64,000 nucleotides of DNA, taken from Pseudopontixanthobacter vadosimaris (GTDB lineage Bacteria > Pseudomonadota > Alphaproteobacteria > Sphingomonadales > Sphingomonadaceae). Shown here one piece after another: positions 1-8,977 of the stretch. Position 1 is the first letter of the stretch, and each line of letters begins with the position of its first letter. A program made the position numbers and the translations under genes. The stretch spans positions 62,001 to 126,000 of the forward strand of contig NZ_JABASZ010000040.1 in the NCBI RefSeq assembly GCF_012979275.1, given 5' to 3'. Under the pieces are notes generated by a model, which ran no database searches, was not told the origin of the DNA, and saw only the letters and a program-made list of their open reading frames with translations.

Positions 1-2006
1 TGCGGCGTGGCGTTCAGCTGTTCGGAGATGACGTCCACCAGCGAAGCGTAGCGCGATTGCGCCTCGGGCCGGAAGCCCGCGTCGGTCAGATAGGCGGCGC
101 TGACCTTCATCTGCAAGGCGAGATCTTCCGGAGTGGTCGCCCCGCCGACGACGAAGGCATCCACGGCAGGCTGGAACCCGGTTGTAACATTGCGGCCGGC
201 CAGGACCTCCTTCAGATCCTCCTCCGAATTGCGAGTCGTCGCCGCATTGGCACCGACGGTCGACAGCATCAGCGCATAACCCGAATTCTGTTCGGGAAGG
301 ATGAATTGCCCGCCCGACATGGCGACGTTGAATCGCACGCGGCCCGGCTCAAAATCGGTTTTCTTGATGTTCAGACGCACGTTGTTGGCAAACCGCACGG
401 TGCGAATGTCGAGATCCTCGATCCGCTCGTCAGCGACGACAGTGCCGGGCGTGCCGAAATTGTCATAGGCGAACATGACCTCGTCAGCGGCATCCATCGG
501 CATGACCGCTTCGCTTGCGCTGGCCAGATAGGCGCGCTCGATCGCCTCTTCGCCGCCCTCGACCTGCTTGCCGGCAACGTGAACGACCGGCGCGCTTCCT
601 TCGAGTAATTCGCGGAAACTGGCGTTGACGGCGTCCAGCGTCAGATCGCCGCGGTAGGTGTTGAAGAATTCGTAGCGCCAGGCGGGATCGGTAAGGATAT
701 CATCCTCGGCAGCGATGGCGACGATGGCATTGGCGATCTGCGCGTTCGTCCGTGCGTCGGCCTGTTCGACGGCCGTGCGATAGGCAGTCTCCCGATTGGC
801 GATATAACGGTCGAGTTCACGCTGGGTGAAGCCGAACTGCACGGCACGGCGCGCTTCGGTCTCGAGCAGTTGCAGCCCTTCCTGCCATGCGCCGTCGCGG
901 GTCGTCGCGCGAAGAGTGGTGGTGTTGGCCGCATCCTCATATTCGCTCAGGGTGATTCCCGCGCCCAGGATATTGGAGCCTTCCGCGCTGGTGATGCGCG
1001 ACAGGCGCTGATCGAACAGACCGGTCGCGGCGGAACGCACGGCGTCGGCGCGCCGTTCTGCAACCGTGTCGGCCGGGTCGGCATAGGGTCGCATGATCTC
1101 GATCAGAACCTGCGACGGTGCGGCGGGATCGATGAAGGTATCGAAGGCGGCAGGGCGGTTCATGTCCACGCTGCCGAGCGGGGCGGGCGCACCGGCTGCG
1201 CCCTGGGCCTGCCAGTCGGAAAACGCTGCGCGAATCTTCGTCTCGACCGCGGCCGGGTCGAAATCTCCGACCATGATGAGGGTTGTGTTCTCGGGCCGGT
1301 AATAACGATTGTACAGGGCCTTCAGGCGTTCGGCCGGGGCGGTAGTCAGCACTTCATCCGTGCCGATGGGGAAACGGTCGGCATAGGGCGTATTCGGCGC
1401 GGTGAAGCGCAGCTGGTCCATGATCTGGCGCAACTGGAAACTGTCGCGCGCACGGCGTTCCCCGACGATGACACCGCGTTCGCGGTCGACGGCGGCAGGG
1501 TCGAACAGGATTTCGCCGGCGGTTTCCCGCATCAGCATGAGTCCGGTGTCGATCAGATCGTCATTGGTCTGCGGCAGGTCGAGCAGGTAAACCGTTTCGT
1601 CGAAACCGGTATAGGCGTTCGTATCGGCACCGAAGGCCAGCCCCTTGCGTTCGAGCAGCTTGACCATTTCGCCTTCGGGAATGTTGGTCGTGCCGTTGAA
1701 GGCCATGTGTTCGATGAAGTGAGCAAGCCCGCGCTCATTATCGGCTTCGGCAAGAGAGCCGAAATCGACATGCATGCGGATGACGGCGGTGCCTTCGGGC
1801 TTGTCGTTCTGCCGAATGGCGTATTTCATGCCATTGTCGAGCTGGCCGTAGATGACCGTCGCGTCGGGCACGACATCGGTCGCCTCGACATTCCAGCCTT
1901 CGACCGGGCCTTGAGCCAGGCCCGGCGTGGCGATGAGCAGAACGGCGGCGGATGCGCCTGCCATCGCCACATGGGCGATCCGGCGGGAAAACGATGTGCT
2001 GTTCAT
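1..2006 (-). CDS. M16-family zinc metallopeptidase (insulinase/pitrilysin type), C-terminus cut by window edge
   Basis: The frame is open from the ATG at 2006 to the left edge, so about 668 residues are seen and the C-terminus is missing. Residues 8-32 form a signal peptide ending near GLAQ, which places the enzyme in the periplasm or envelope. The inverted zinc motif HFIEH is at residues 96-100 (H96, catalytic E99, H100), followed by MAFNGT; E183 in the GER segment is the probable third ligand. These features are diagnostic of M16 peptidases, which cut short or unfolded peptides. The length already exceeds the 45-kDa M16B form, so this is probably the long form of about 900-960 residues with duplicated domains. 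A GAGGGG ribosome site precedes the ATG. It lies 217 bases downstream of purC on the same strand. Family call is firm; substrate unknown. Confidence 0.92.
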   Translation of the reverse strand, partial: MNSTSFSRRIAHVAMAGASAAVLLIATPGLAQGPVEGWNVEATDVVPDATVIYGQLDNGMKYAIRQNDKPEGTAVIRMHVDFGSLAEADNERGLAHFIEHMAFNGTTNIPEGEMVKLLERKGLAFGADTNAYTGFDETVYLLDLPQTNDDLIDTGLMLMRETAGEILFDPAAVDRERGVIVGERRARDSFQLRQIMDQLRFTAPNTPYADRFPIGTDEVLTTAPAERLKALYNRYYRPENTTLIMVGDFDPAAVETKIRAAFSDWQAQGAAGAPAPLGSVDMNRPAAFDTFIDPAAPSQVLIEIMRPYADPADTVAERRADAVRSAATGLFDQRLSRITSAEGSNILGAGITLSEYEDAANTTTLRATTRDGAWQEGLQLLETEARRAVQFGFTQRELDRYIANRETAYRTAVEQADARTNAQIANAIVAIAAEDDILTDPAWRYEFFNTYRGDLTLDAVNASFRELLEGSAPVVHVAGKQVEGGEEAIERAYLASASEAVMPMDAADEVMFAYDNFGTPGTVVADERIEDLDIRTVRFANNVRLNIKKTDFEPGRVRFNVAMSGGQFILPEQNSGYALMLSTVGANAATTRNSEEDLKEVLAGRNVTTGFQPAVDAFVVGGATTPEDLALQMKVSAAYLTDAGFRPEAQSRYASLVDVISEQLNATP

Positions 2007-2223
2007 AAGATACGACCCCTCAGTTGCATTGCAAATGGCAGGGTGCGCGCAACATCGTGCCTGCGAAGAATACGGCGCCCGGACCCCCGGCCATGCCTGT
2101 CTCCGTGTAGCGCGATTTCGGTCAAGTGCAAATCGGCGCTCTGCCGAACGGACATGCGCTTCGATCAATGACGAGTCGGCAGGCGAGGCAGTGACTGCAA
2201 CATCCGTTCCGCCTCGCGCCGCG

Positions 2224-3024
2224 TCATTTCTTGGGCTTGGTGTTCCGCAGCTTGCCGCGATGGGCCGACATGTCGAAAACCTCGCCGGCACTGCCATCGT
2301 CGTTCTGTAGCAGGCCCAGTCTGCGGGCGACTTCCTGATAGGCTTCTTCCTCGCCGCCGAGATCGCGGCGGAAGCGGTCCTTGTCCAGCTTTTCGCCCGT
2401 GTTCATGTCCCAGAGCCGGCAACCGTCCGGGCTGATTTCATCGGCCAGAATGACGCGGGCGTAATCGCCGTCCCACATGCGGCCGAATTCCAGCTTGAAA
2501 TCGACCAGGCGAATATTGATCGCGGCGAACATGCCGACCAGGAAATCGTTGACGCGGATCGCCATGCTGGCGATATCCTGCATCTCTTCATTGCTGGCCC
2601 AGCCGAAGCAGGCGATGTGTTCCTCGCCCACCAGCGGATCGCCCAGCGCGTCGTCCTTGTAGCAATATTCGATCAGCGTATGGGGAAGCTGCTCCCCTTC
2701 CTCGATCCCCAGCCGCTTGCTCAGCGAACCGGCAGCGACATTGCGCACGACCACTTCGATCGGGATGATCTCGACCTGGCGGACCAGCTGTTCGCGCATG
2801 TTCAGACGGCGCAGGAAATGCGTGGGAATGCCGATCTGGGCGAGGCGGGTGAAGACGAACTCGCTGATGCGGTTGTTGATCACGCCCTTGCCGTTGATCG
2901 TACCCTTCTTCTGCGCGTTAAAGGCCGTGGCATCATCCTTGAAATACTGGATGATGGTGCCGGGTTCCGGCCCTTCATACAGGATCTTGGCCTTGCCTTC
3001 GTAAATCTGGCGACGACGCGACAT
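2224..3024 (-). CDS. purC: Phosphoribosylaminoimidazole-succinocarboxamide synthase (SAICAR synthetase)
   Basis: This 266-residue cytoplasmic enzyme of de novo purine synthesis joins CAIR and aspartate with ATP to make SAICAR. Visible family signatures are the ATP-binding start [11 protein letters not shown] (residues 8-18), [16 protein letters not shown] (91-106), LVDFKLEFG (173-181) and [13 protein letters not shown] (194-206). The length is slightly above the usual 235-255 because of a Lys-rich tail. An in-frame extension upstream to 3111 has no family similarity, so I chose the ATG at 3024, which is followed at once by conserved sequence. In many alphaproteobacteria purC is followed by purS, purQ and purL; here the next gene on the strand is an M16 peptidase. 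No terminator is seen between them. Confidence 0.97.
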   Translation of the reverse strand: MSRRRQIYEGKAKILYEGPEPGTIIQYFKDDATAFNAQKKGTINGKGVINNRISEFVFTRLAQIGIPTHFLRRLNMREQLVRQVEIIPIEVVVRNVAAGSLSKRLGIEEGEQLPHTLIEYCYKDDALGDPLVGEEHIACFGWASNEEMQDIASMAIRVNDFLVGMFAAINIRLVDFKLEFGRMWDGDYARVILADEISPDGCRLWDMNTGEKLDKDRFRRDLGGEEEAYQEVARRLGLLQNDDGSAGEVFDMSAHRGKLRNTKPKK

Positions 3025-3467
3025 AATGTTTTCCCCACACGCGATGACCCATGTGCGACAGGCTGCGCAAGAATGCGAAAGCCCCGGCTGCAACACATCC
3101 GTGCTTCGCAAGGGCCGGGCCGCCGCGCCGCCTCTACACTTGCCCTCGGCCTAAGGCAATCGCTGCTTCGGCGGCGGATCGGCGGTTCTGACCGCCTCGG
3201 CCACTTCCATCGGTGCGGTTTCGGGGACGTGCCGGATCTCGCATTCGCACCCGGCGTCACGGCCCCTTTTCGGCCACGATGATCCTTCTTGCCTTTGCTG
3301 CACATGCGAATAGTGCATTCTTGCCACACTTCACGTCCAAACGCAGCATTCTTGCGGGCTGCGGCGCACGGCCAGTTGACTTGCTGCGGCTTTGCGGCAG
3401 GTTAAGGGTGACGCATCCACCTCCCCAGGGGTTGCCTAGAAAATATGAAGATTTGGGAGAAATTTTG
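3025..3467. other. Intergenic region between divergent purC and TonB receptor genes
   Basis: This 443-base stretch holds no gene I can support; short open frames here lack family features. It must contain the promoters of both flanking genes. A possible sigma-70 site for the receptor has TTGACT at 3376-3381 and a poor -10 (GGTTAA, 3400-3405) after 18 bases. A small perfect hairpin, GGCGGT-TCTG-ACCGCC, is at 3181-3196. No Fur-box-like palindrome was obvious by eye. Confidence 0.5.
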
Positions 3468-6290
3468 GTGAACACACCCCGCTTTAACGGAACGAGTCCG
3501 CGTGTTTTCGGCGCTGCTGCGAGATATGCGCTGGCCACCGGCGTTTCGCTGGCTGCCATGACTGCGCTGCCTTCCAGCGTCGCTCATGCGCAGACCGTAG
3601 GCAACACCATGGCCGAAAACGCCGATATCGATGAACCGCAAGAGCCGCCCCTGACCACGATCGAGGATCGCAGCGATTTCGAAATCGTCGTAACCGCGCA
3701 GGGCCGCCAGCAATCGCTGGCCGATGTTCCCGTCGCCGTGTCGGCCGTTTCCGGCGAATTGCTGGAGCGGTCGGGCACCAGCGACATTCGTGAACTGAAC
3801 CAGGTCGCGCCTTCGCTGCTGGTTTCATCCACCGGCAACGAGGCGAACGGTTCGGCCCGTATTCGCGGCATCGGCACCGTGGGTGACAACCCGGGCCTCG
3901 AAAGCTCTGTCGCCGTTTTCGTCGACGGCGTCTACCGTTCGCGATCGGGCAATGCGCTCAGCGAACTCGGCCCGATCGACCGGATTGAAATCCTGCGCGG
4001 TCCGCAGGGAACGCTCGGCGGCCGGAATGCGTCCGCCGGTCTTATCAGCGTCTATACCGCGCAGCCCGAATTCGATTTTTCGGGCTATGGCGCATTCAGC
4101 TACGGCAATTACGACATGTATCGGATTGAAGGCGGCGTGAACGTGCCCTTCGGCACGACGCTGGCTGGCCGGATCGACGGCGTCTACATGAAGCGCGACG
4201 GCTTCTACGACGATGTCGTGAACGATGTGGATGTCAACGACCGTGACCGTTACCTGCTGCGCGGGCAGTTGCTGTTCGATCCCAACACCGATCTTACCGC
4301 GCGAATCGTGGTCGATTATTCCAAGAAGGACGAGGCCTGCTGCGCCGCGGTTTTCGTCACGCCGGACTTCAACCCGCTGGCGCGCGTCAGCCCCGGTCTC
4401 GATCTTTACAACAGGCCAACTGGCGGTACGCCCGCACTCGCATCGGGACAGAACCCGATCGGCGGCGTGCTGCTGGCGCTGGGTCAGGACCCGCGTGCGT
4501 TCACCAACGATATGTTCGAGCGGGAAATCTATCCGACCCGCGGCCGCAGCTATGAAGGCGAAACCGAAGATTACGGGATTTCGGGCGAGATCAATTACAA
4601 TCTCGGCGATATCACGCTGACTTCAATCACCGGCTATCGCGAATATGAGAACTTCCAGGGGTCGGATACGGATTATACCGGCGTCGATATTCTTTATCGC
4701 GCACCCGGCCCGAATGCCGGGGCACGCCAGTTCAAGACCTTTACGCAGGAATTGCGACTGCAGGGCTCGCTTTTCGAGGACCGGCTCGACTGGCTTGTCG
4801 GCGGCTTCTACGCCAATGAAGATCTCCAGGTGCGCGACACTCTGCGCTTCGGAACGCAATATGGCGCCTTTGCGCCCTGTCGTATCATTCTGGCGATCAA
4901 CCCCGCACTGGTTGCGCCGGGCAGCACCGGCTGCCTCAGCGCTGGCGGACGCGGGGCCTTGCGTGCAGCAAACGGCGGGGCAGGTGCCTTCGGGGCTGCA
5001 ACGCCGCTCATCTTTGCCGGTCTCGACAATCTCGCCCGGCTCAACGATCTTGGCAGCACGGGCGATGTATATAACCAGGACAGCGAGAACTTCGCTTTCT
5101 TCACGCACAACATCTTCCACGTCACCGACAAGCTCGATCTGACGCTCGGTCTGCGTTACACCAATGAAACGAAGGATTTCGATGCCACGCTGGCGAATGA
5201 CAATGTCATCTGCCCGCAGAACCGGCAGTTGCTCAGCGGCCTTCTGGGTGTGCCCGCGCTGGCCGGTCTTGCCGGCGGATTGATCTCGCTCTCGTGTCAG
5301 GGCAATTCGACTTCGGAAATCAACGGCGTGACGCTGAACGACAGCCGGGACGAGGATGAATTCACCGGTACGGCCATCCTGTCCTATCAGCCGAACGACG
5401 ATCTGCTGTTCTACGGCAGCTATTCGCGCGGCTACAAGGCGGGCGGCTTCAACCTCGATCGCTCCGCGCTTACCGGAACTTCCGGTCTGGGCGTAATCGC
5501 CGGACCTCTGGTGGCTGGTGATGTCGCCAATCTCCAGTTCGACCAGGAAGAAGTGGATGCTTTTGAAGTCGGCGCGAAATATTCGACGCGCATGTTCTCG
5601 GCCAGCGTCGCCGCTTTCCGTCAGGAATTCAGCAATTTCCAGCTGAATACCTTCAACGGTTCGGTCTTTCTGGTGCAGAATGTGAACGCCTGCTCCACCG
5701 ACCTGGGCGGCGCGGACATGGATGCATCCGCGGCAACCGGTGCCTGCCTGCCCGAGAACGTCAAACCCGGCGTGATCTCGCAGGGTATCGAAGTCGAATC
5801 GACGATTTCGCCGGCACGCTTCTTCGATGCCACGCTGGGCTTCACCTATACCGACACGAGCTATACCGATGACCTCATCGGCAATAGCGATGGCCGTCCG
5901 CTGGACCCCGCGCTGCGCCTGCTGCCGGGTGACAATCTGTCGAATGCGCCGGAACTCGTCACCACCGGTTCGCTGACCTGGACACCGCCGATCGGCGACA
6001 GCGGGCTGAGCGGCCTGTTCTTCATCAATGCGCGTCTGACCAGCGATTACAACACCGGTTCCGACCTGCTCTACGGCAAGGAACAGGACGGCTATGTGGT
6101 GGTGAACGGCCGCATCGGCATCACCGGTCCCGACCGGGCCTGGGCGATCGAGGCATGGGCGCAGAACCTGTTCAATGAAGATTACACGCAGGTTGGCTTC
6201 AACACGTCCTTCATTGCGCCGCAGCAGACCTATTCGGCATTCCTCGCCGAACCGCGCACCTATGGCCTGACGGTTCGCGGACGCTTCTGA
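3468..6290 (+). CDS. TonB-dependent outer-membrane receptor
   Basis: This 940-residue protein is a TonB-dependent active transporter for a large nutrient such as a siderophore, glycan or other substrate. I chose the GTG at 3468 because GGGAGA lies eight bases upstream and a signal peptide follows directly (cleavage near SVAHA-Q, residue 41). The TonB box region FEIVVTAQ (71-78) leads into the plug domain, with the motifs RIRGIG, VFVDGVYRSR, IEILRGPQGTLGGRN. The rest is beta-barrel with many alternating aromatic strands and ends in the outer-membrane signature TYGLTVRGRF. The barrel resembles the long sphingomonad receptors. It contains paired cysteines in extracellular-type loops. No TonB, ExbB or enzyme gene is adjacent, so the substrate cannot be inferred. 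A strong terminator follows. Confidence 0.95.
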   Translation: MNTPRFNGTSPRVFGAAARYALATGVSLAAMTALPSSVAHAQTVGNTMAENADIDEPQEPPLTTIEDRSDFEIVVTAQGRQQSLADVPVAVSAVSGELLERSGTSDIRELNQVAPSLLVSSTGNEANGSARIRGIGTVGDNPGLESSVAVFVDGVYRSRSGNALSELGPIDRIEILRGPQGTLGGRNASAGLISVYTAQPEFDFSGYGAFSYGNYDMYRIEGGVNVPFGTTLAGRIDGVYMKRDGFYDDVVNDVDVNDRDRYLLRGQLLFDPNTDLTARIVVDYSKKDEACCAAVFVTPDFNPLARVSPGLDLYNRPTGGTPALASGQNPIGGVLLALGQDPRAFTNDMFEREIYPTRGRSYEGETEDYGISGEINYNLGDITLTSITGYREYENFQGSDTDYTGVDILYRAPGPNAGARQFKTFTQELRLQGSLFEDRLDWLVGGFYANEDLQVRDTLRFGTQYGAFAPCRIILAINPALVAPGSTGCLSAGGRGALRAANGGAGAFGAATPLIFAGLDNLARLNDLGSTGDVYNQDSENFAFFTHNIFHVTDKLDLTLGLRYTNETKDFDATLANDNVICPQNRQLLSGLLGVPALAGLAGGLISLSCQGNSTSEINGVTLNDSRDEDEFTGTAILSYQPNDDLLFYGSYSRGYKAGGFNLDRSALTGTSGLGVIAGPLVAGDVANLQFDQEEVDAFEVGAKYSTRMFSASVAAFRQEFSNFQLNTFNGSVFLVQNVNACSTDLGGADMDASAATGACLPENVKPGVISQGIEVESTISPARFFDATLGFTYTDTSYTDDLIGNSDGRPLDPALRLLPGDNLSNAPELVTTGSLTWTPPIGDSGLSGLFFINARLTSDYNTGSDLLYGKEQDGYVVVNGRIGITGPDRAWAIEAWAQNLFNEDYTQVGFNTSFIAPQQTYSAFLAEPRTYGLTVRGRF

Positions 6291-6315
6291 AACACTGTTC
6301 GTCACGGCAGAAGAG

Positions 6316-6346
6316 GGCCGCTTCCTGAAAGGGAGGCGGCCTTTTT
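6316..6346 (+). terminator. Rho-independent terminator of the TonB receptor gene
   Basis: A ten-pair stem (GGCCGCTTCC with GGAGGCGGCC, one G-U pair) closes a six-base loop and is followed directly by five T residues. It begins 25 bases after the receptor stop codon. This is the most canonical terminator in the window. Confidence 0.9.
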
Positions 6347-6521
6347 CGTCAGGATGTGTGGAGCGGCACCTGAATCATGGCAGCAGGCGATCCGGACAGT
6401 ATGGAGACGTGGCTACAGCCCGAAGGAGCCGGCGGAATTGCGCTTGCGACTACTCAGATCGGCACGAGCGCCTGCCACCGGCTGAATGCCCGATCGCTCA
6501 TCGAGATTATCTGGAGAATTG

Positions 6522-6597
6522 TGGTGCCCAAGGGCGGAATCGAACCACCGACACTGCGATTTTCAGTCGCATGCTCTACCAACTGAGCTACTTGGGC
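6522..6597 (-). tRNA. tRNA-Phe (anticodon GAA)
   Basis: Read on the minus strand, the 76-base gene begins GCCCAAG and ends CTTGGGC-A-CCA, so the acceptor stem pairs fully and CCA is encoded. The D arm contains AGCTCAGTTGGTAGAGC. The anticodon stem TGCGA/TCGCA encloses the loop CTGAAAA, giving anticodon GAA for phenylalanine. The T arm has the standard GGTTCGATTCC. It lies 119 bases downstream of yacG on the same strand and could be co-transcribed with the infA operon. Confidence 0.97.
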
Positions 6598-6716
6598 ATC
6601 ACGAATTCCGGCACCGCATCATGACGGCATCGGAAGATCGCCGGGCGAGGCCAGGCCTCGTTCCAACGGTTGGAGTGCGGGCGTATGGCGAAGCCTTGGC
6701 CGCTTGGCAAGGGGGT

Positions 6717-6908
6717 TCAGTCGCTTTTGTTGTCGAGGACTTCCGCCGCGATATCTTCCGGCGCGGCGGGCGGGCCGGGAACGCTATAGCCATCGTTGAA
6801 CCACTGCGCCAGATCACGGTCGCGGCACCGCGTGGAACAGAACGGCGCGTGATCGGCAGAGCGCGGTTTGCGGCAGATCGGGCAGGGGCGGGTGCGTATG
6901 TTCGTCAT
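6717..6908 (-). CDS. yacG: YacG-family zinc protein (DNA gyrase inhibitor family)
   Basis: This 63-residue protein has the YacG zinc site CPIC (C9, C12) and CSTRC (C24, C28), then the family segment RDLAQWFNDGYSVPG. In E. coli YacG binds one zinc and inhibits DNA gyrase by blocking DNA binding; that role is inherited from the family. The ATG at 6908 overlaps the stop of the upstream RNase E/G-like gene by four bases (ATGA), which indicates translational coupling. A longer in-frame extension upstream lies wholly inside that gene and was discarded. Gene order maf - RNase E/G - yacG is common in alphaproteobacteria. Confidence 0.93.
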   Translation of the reverse strand: MTNIRTRPCPICRKPRSADHAPFCSTRCRDRDLAQWFNDGYSVPGPPAAPEDIAAEVLDNKSD

Positions 6909-7876
6909 GAGGCAACTGCCTGAGCGAAGCCGCCTTCGAGTGCAAGCGTATCGTCCCGCTCGACGATCAGGTCGCGCCCGATCCGCCGGCGCAATTCCCC
7001 CAGCCATTCGGGACAGAGCCGGTCCGCCACTTCGCTCCGGCAGCGCAGCAGGACGGTGCCCGGATCCTCCACCTGTTCCGCATGGCGCAGCAGCAGCCGG
7101 GCCGCCGCGGCCGCAGGCGCGCTCTGCAGGCGGTGCAGCAGGGATGGACGCACCAACCGGCGGACGATCTGCACGAAGCCGAAACCGTTCATCGCGGTGC
7201 GCTCATGCGGGACATCCGCCAATGCTTCGGCCAAGGCCCGGTCGATCGTCCGCCGGCCTGCCTTGTCCTGAATCGTTGGAAAATCGATACCGATGGAGCC
7301 GCCGATGTCGAACCGGGCGATCGCGCCGGTGATTGCAGGAATGGCTCTTTTTGCCAGTTCGCCCGCCGCGCCGTCCACATCGATCAGGGTCATGGCCGGA
7401 GTGGGAGCAAGGATGAGCGAACCACCCGGAAAATGGGTTTCGCCGCTCAGGGCTTCCAGCCATAAATCGTTCCAGTCGCAATCCGCCGGGAAACGATGCA
7501 CGATCCGCACCGTCTTTCCTTCACCTTCCAGGCGCTGGGCAAGAGGCGGCATGTCGCATGGCGCAGCGCCGGTCGGGCGCGCCTGCGCCCGCTTCAGACG
7601 GCCTTTCTCTGCAATGGCGCTACGGATCACTTCCAGCCGAAGCATCGTGCCTTCGGAAGTATCGCCCGGCAATCGGTCGACGAGAGCTTCCTCGCCATTG
7701 CGGAACAGGGCAATACCGCGCGGCGAACCCTTTACGCGCGCAACAAGGCGGGCATCCTCGACATGGCCTGCCGCCAGCGCGCCGGGCCAGTCCAGACGGG
7801 CAGCGACGATCCCGCCTGCATGCAAACGGATCGCCCGGCTTTCGCCGATCCCTTCCTCGACCAGCCATTGCGCCAT
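6905..7876 (-). CDS. Short ribonuclease E/G-family protein
   Basis: The 323-residue product matches the central catalytic part of RNase E/G. The DNase I-like subdomain keeps the two metal-binding aspartates seen in E. coli RNase E (D303, D346): here D166 in LIDVDG and D198 in GIDFP, with GGSIGIDFPTIQDKAGR around the second. E. coli RNase G has 489 residues, so this form is clearly short. The N-terminal 100 residues are only weakly like an S1 domain, and I cannot find the CxxC Zn-link that tetramerises RNase E/G. It may act in rRNA or mRNA processing, but an altered or reduced activity is possible. The ATG at 7876 is five bases after the maf stop; the gene overlaps yacG by four bases. It sits in a block that ends at a tRNA gene. 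Confidence 0.85.
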   Translation of the reverse strand: MAQWLVEEGIGESRAIRLHAGGIVAARLDWPGALAAGHVEDARLVARVKGSPRGIALFRNGEEALVDRLPGDTSEGTMLRLEVIRSAIAEKGRLKRAQARPTGAAPCDMPPLAQRLEGEGKTVRIVHRFPADCDWNDLWLEALSGETHFPGGSLILAPTPAMTLIDVDGAAGELAKRAIPAITGAIARFDIGGSIGIDFPTIQDKAGRRTIDRALAEALADVPHERTAMNGFGFVQIVRRLVRPSLLHRLQSAPAAAAARLLLRHAEQVEDPGTVLLRCRSEVADRLCPEWLGELRRRIGRDLIVERDDTLALEGGFAQAVAS

Positions 7877-7881
7877 GGCGG

Positions 7882-8469
7882 TCAGTTCCGGATCAGGCCG
7901 GCGGCCCTCAGCACGGCTCTCGTTTCGAACAGCGGCAGGCCAATCACGCCCGAATGCGACCCGGCAATCCAGGCGATCAGGCCTTCGGCGGCACCCTGAA
8001 TGGCGTAGCCACCTGCCTTGCCGTGCCATTCGCCCAGATCGATATAGGCGTCGATTTCGGCAGTTTCGAGGCGTTTGAACCTGACGGACGTCTCGCTTAC
8101 CTTCTGGCGCAGCGTGCCGCCGGGCGAAGCGAGTGCGATAGCGGAAATCACCCGGTGGCGGCGACCCGACAGGAGTTGCAGGCAATGACGCGCCGTGGCC
8201 GCATCTTCAGCCTTGGGCAGGATGCGTCGGCCCAGCGCGACCACGGTATCGCCGCCCAGCACATGGGCACCGACGGCGTCGATGGCGCGCGCCTTTTCGC
8301 GTGCCATGCGGATCGCATAATCTTTCGGCACTTCAGCGTCGTGCGGTGCCTCGTCGATATCGGCAGGCAAGACGGCATCCGGTTCGATGCCGATCCGGGC
8401 CAGCAATTCGCTGCGCCGCGGGCTGGCAGACGCCAGGATCAGGCGAGCCGCCGGTTCTGCATCTGCCAT
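7882..8469 (-). CDS. maf: Maf-family nucleoside triphosphate pyrophosphatase
   Basis: This 195-residue cytosolic house-cleaning enzyme hydrolyses non-canonical or modified nucleoside triphosphates to monophosphates. The N-terminal Maf signature ASASPRRSELL is at residues 13-23, and the metal/catalytic segment GGDTVVALG (72-80, D74) follows; KAGGYAIQGAAEGLI and SHSGVIGLPLFET are near the C-terminus. The family splits into dTTP/UTP and m7GTP types; the sequence alone does not let me choose safely. The ATG at 8469 begins the conserved protein; an upstream extension would run into infA. It lies 17 bases downstream of infA and five upstream of the RNase gene, so it is the second gene of that operon. 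Confidence 0.93.
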   Translation of the reverse strand: MADAEPAARLILASASPRRSELLARIGIEPDAVLPADIDEAPHDAEVPKDYAIRMAREKARAIDAVGAHVLGGDTVVALGRRILPKAEDAATARHCLQLLSGRRHRVISAIALASPGGTLRQKVSETSVRFKRLETAEIDAYIDLGEWHGKAGGYAIQGAAEGLIAWIAGSHSGVIGLPLFETRAVLRAAGLIRN

Positions 8470-8486
8470 TTGCAAAAACGTGCCTG

Positions 8487-8732
8487 TTACTGCGGGCCGG
8501 GGCCGCCGCGTCCGGGCATGAAGCGGTAAGTGATGCGCGCCTTGGTCAGATCGTAAGGCGTCAATTCGCAAAGCACCTCGTCCCCCACCAGCACGCGAAT
8601 GCGGTTCTTGCGCATCTTGCCGGCCGTGTGGCCCAGAACTTCATGGCCGTTTTCAAGCTCAACCCGGAACATCGCGTTGGGCAGAAGTTCGACCACCTTG
8701 CCGCGCATTTCGAGGAGTTCTTCTTTCGCCAT
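8487..8732 (-). CDS. infA: Translation initiation factor IF-1
   Basis: IF-1 binds the A site of the 30S subunit during initiation. The 81-residue product has the full OB-fold signature: [18 protein letters not shown] at the start, then [30 protein letters not shown], and [22 protein letters not shown]-1 is usually 72 residues; here an additional glycine- and proline-rich tail (PGRGGPGPQ) follows the OB fold. The start is the ATG at 8732, matching the invariant MAKEE beginning. It is the first gene of infA-maf-RNase E/G-yacG and is divergent from the second TonB receptor. Confidence 0.98.
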   Translation of the reverse strand: MAKEELLEMRGKVVELLPNAMFRVELENGHEVLGHTAGKMRKNRIRVLVGDEVLCELTPYDLTKARITYRFMPGRGGPGPQ

Positions 8733-8977
8733 CAGGCAGGGTTTCCGTTTGTAGATATGATCATTGCCGCGCGCATAGCGGCGAATGGGCGAAAAGGAAA
8801 GCTCTTGCGCGTTCTTGGGCAAAGGCGCGCTTTGCAGCAGCCTGAGACATTTTATTACGCAATGCTGCTTGAGCGTTCGGGCTGCATCGCGCATTGCCCG
8901 TGCCGACACGTGGGAGCAGGGGCAGGGGGAGCGGATCAGCGACCAGCGCACGTGATGCTGGCAGACAAGGAATTCCT

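Noticed and set aside
4623-6305. 560-codon minus-strand frame opposite the first TonB receptor
   Set aside because: The receptor on the plus strand has signal peptide, plug and barrel; the opposite frame has no features and no ribosome site.
6358-6624. Plus-strand open frame across the tRNA-Phe gene
   Set aside because: The segment GRNRTTDTAIFSRMLYQL is the classic false protein read from the antisense of a tRNA; the tRNA is certain.
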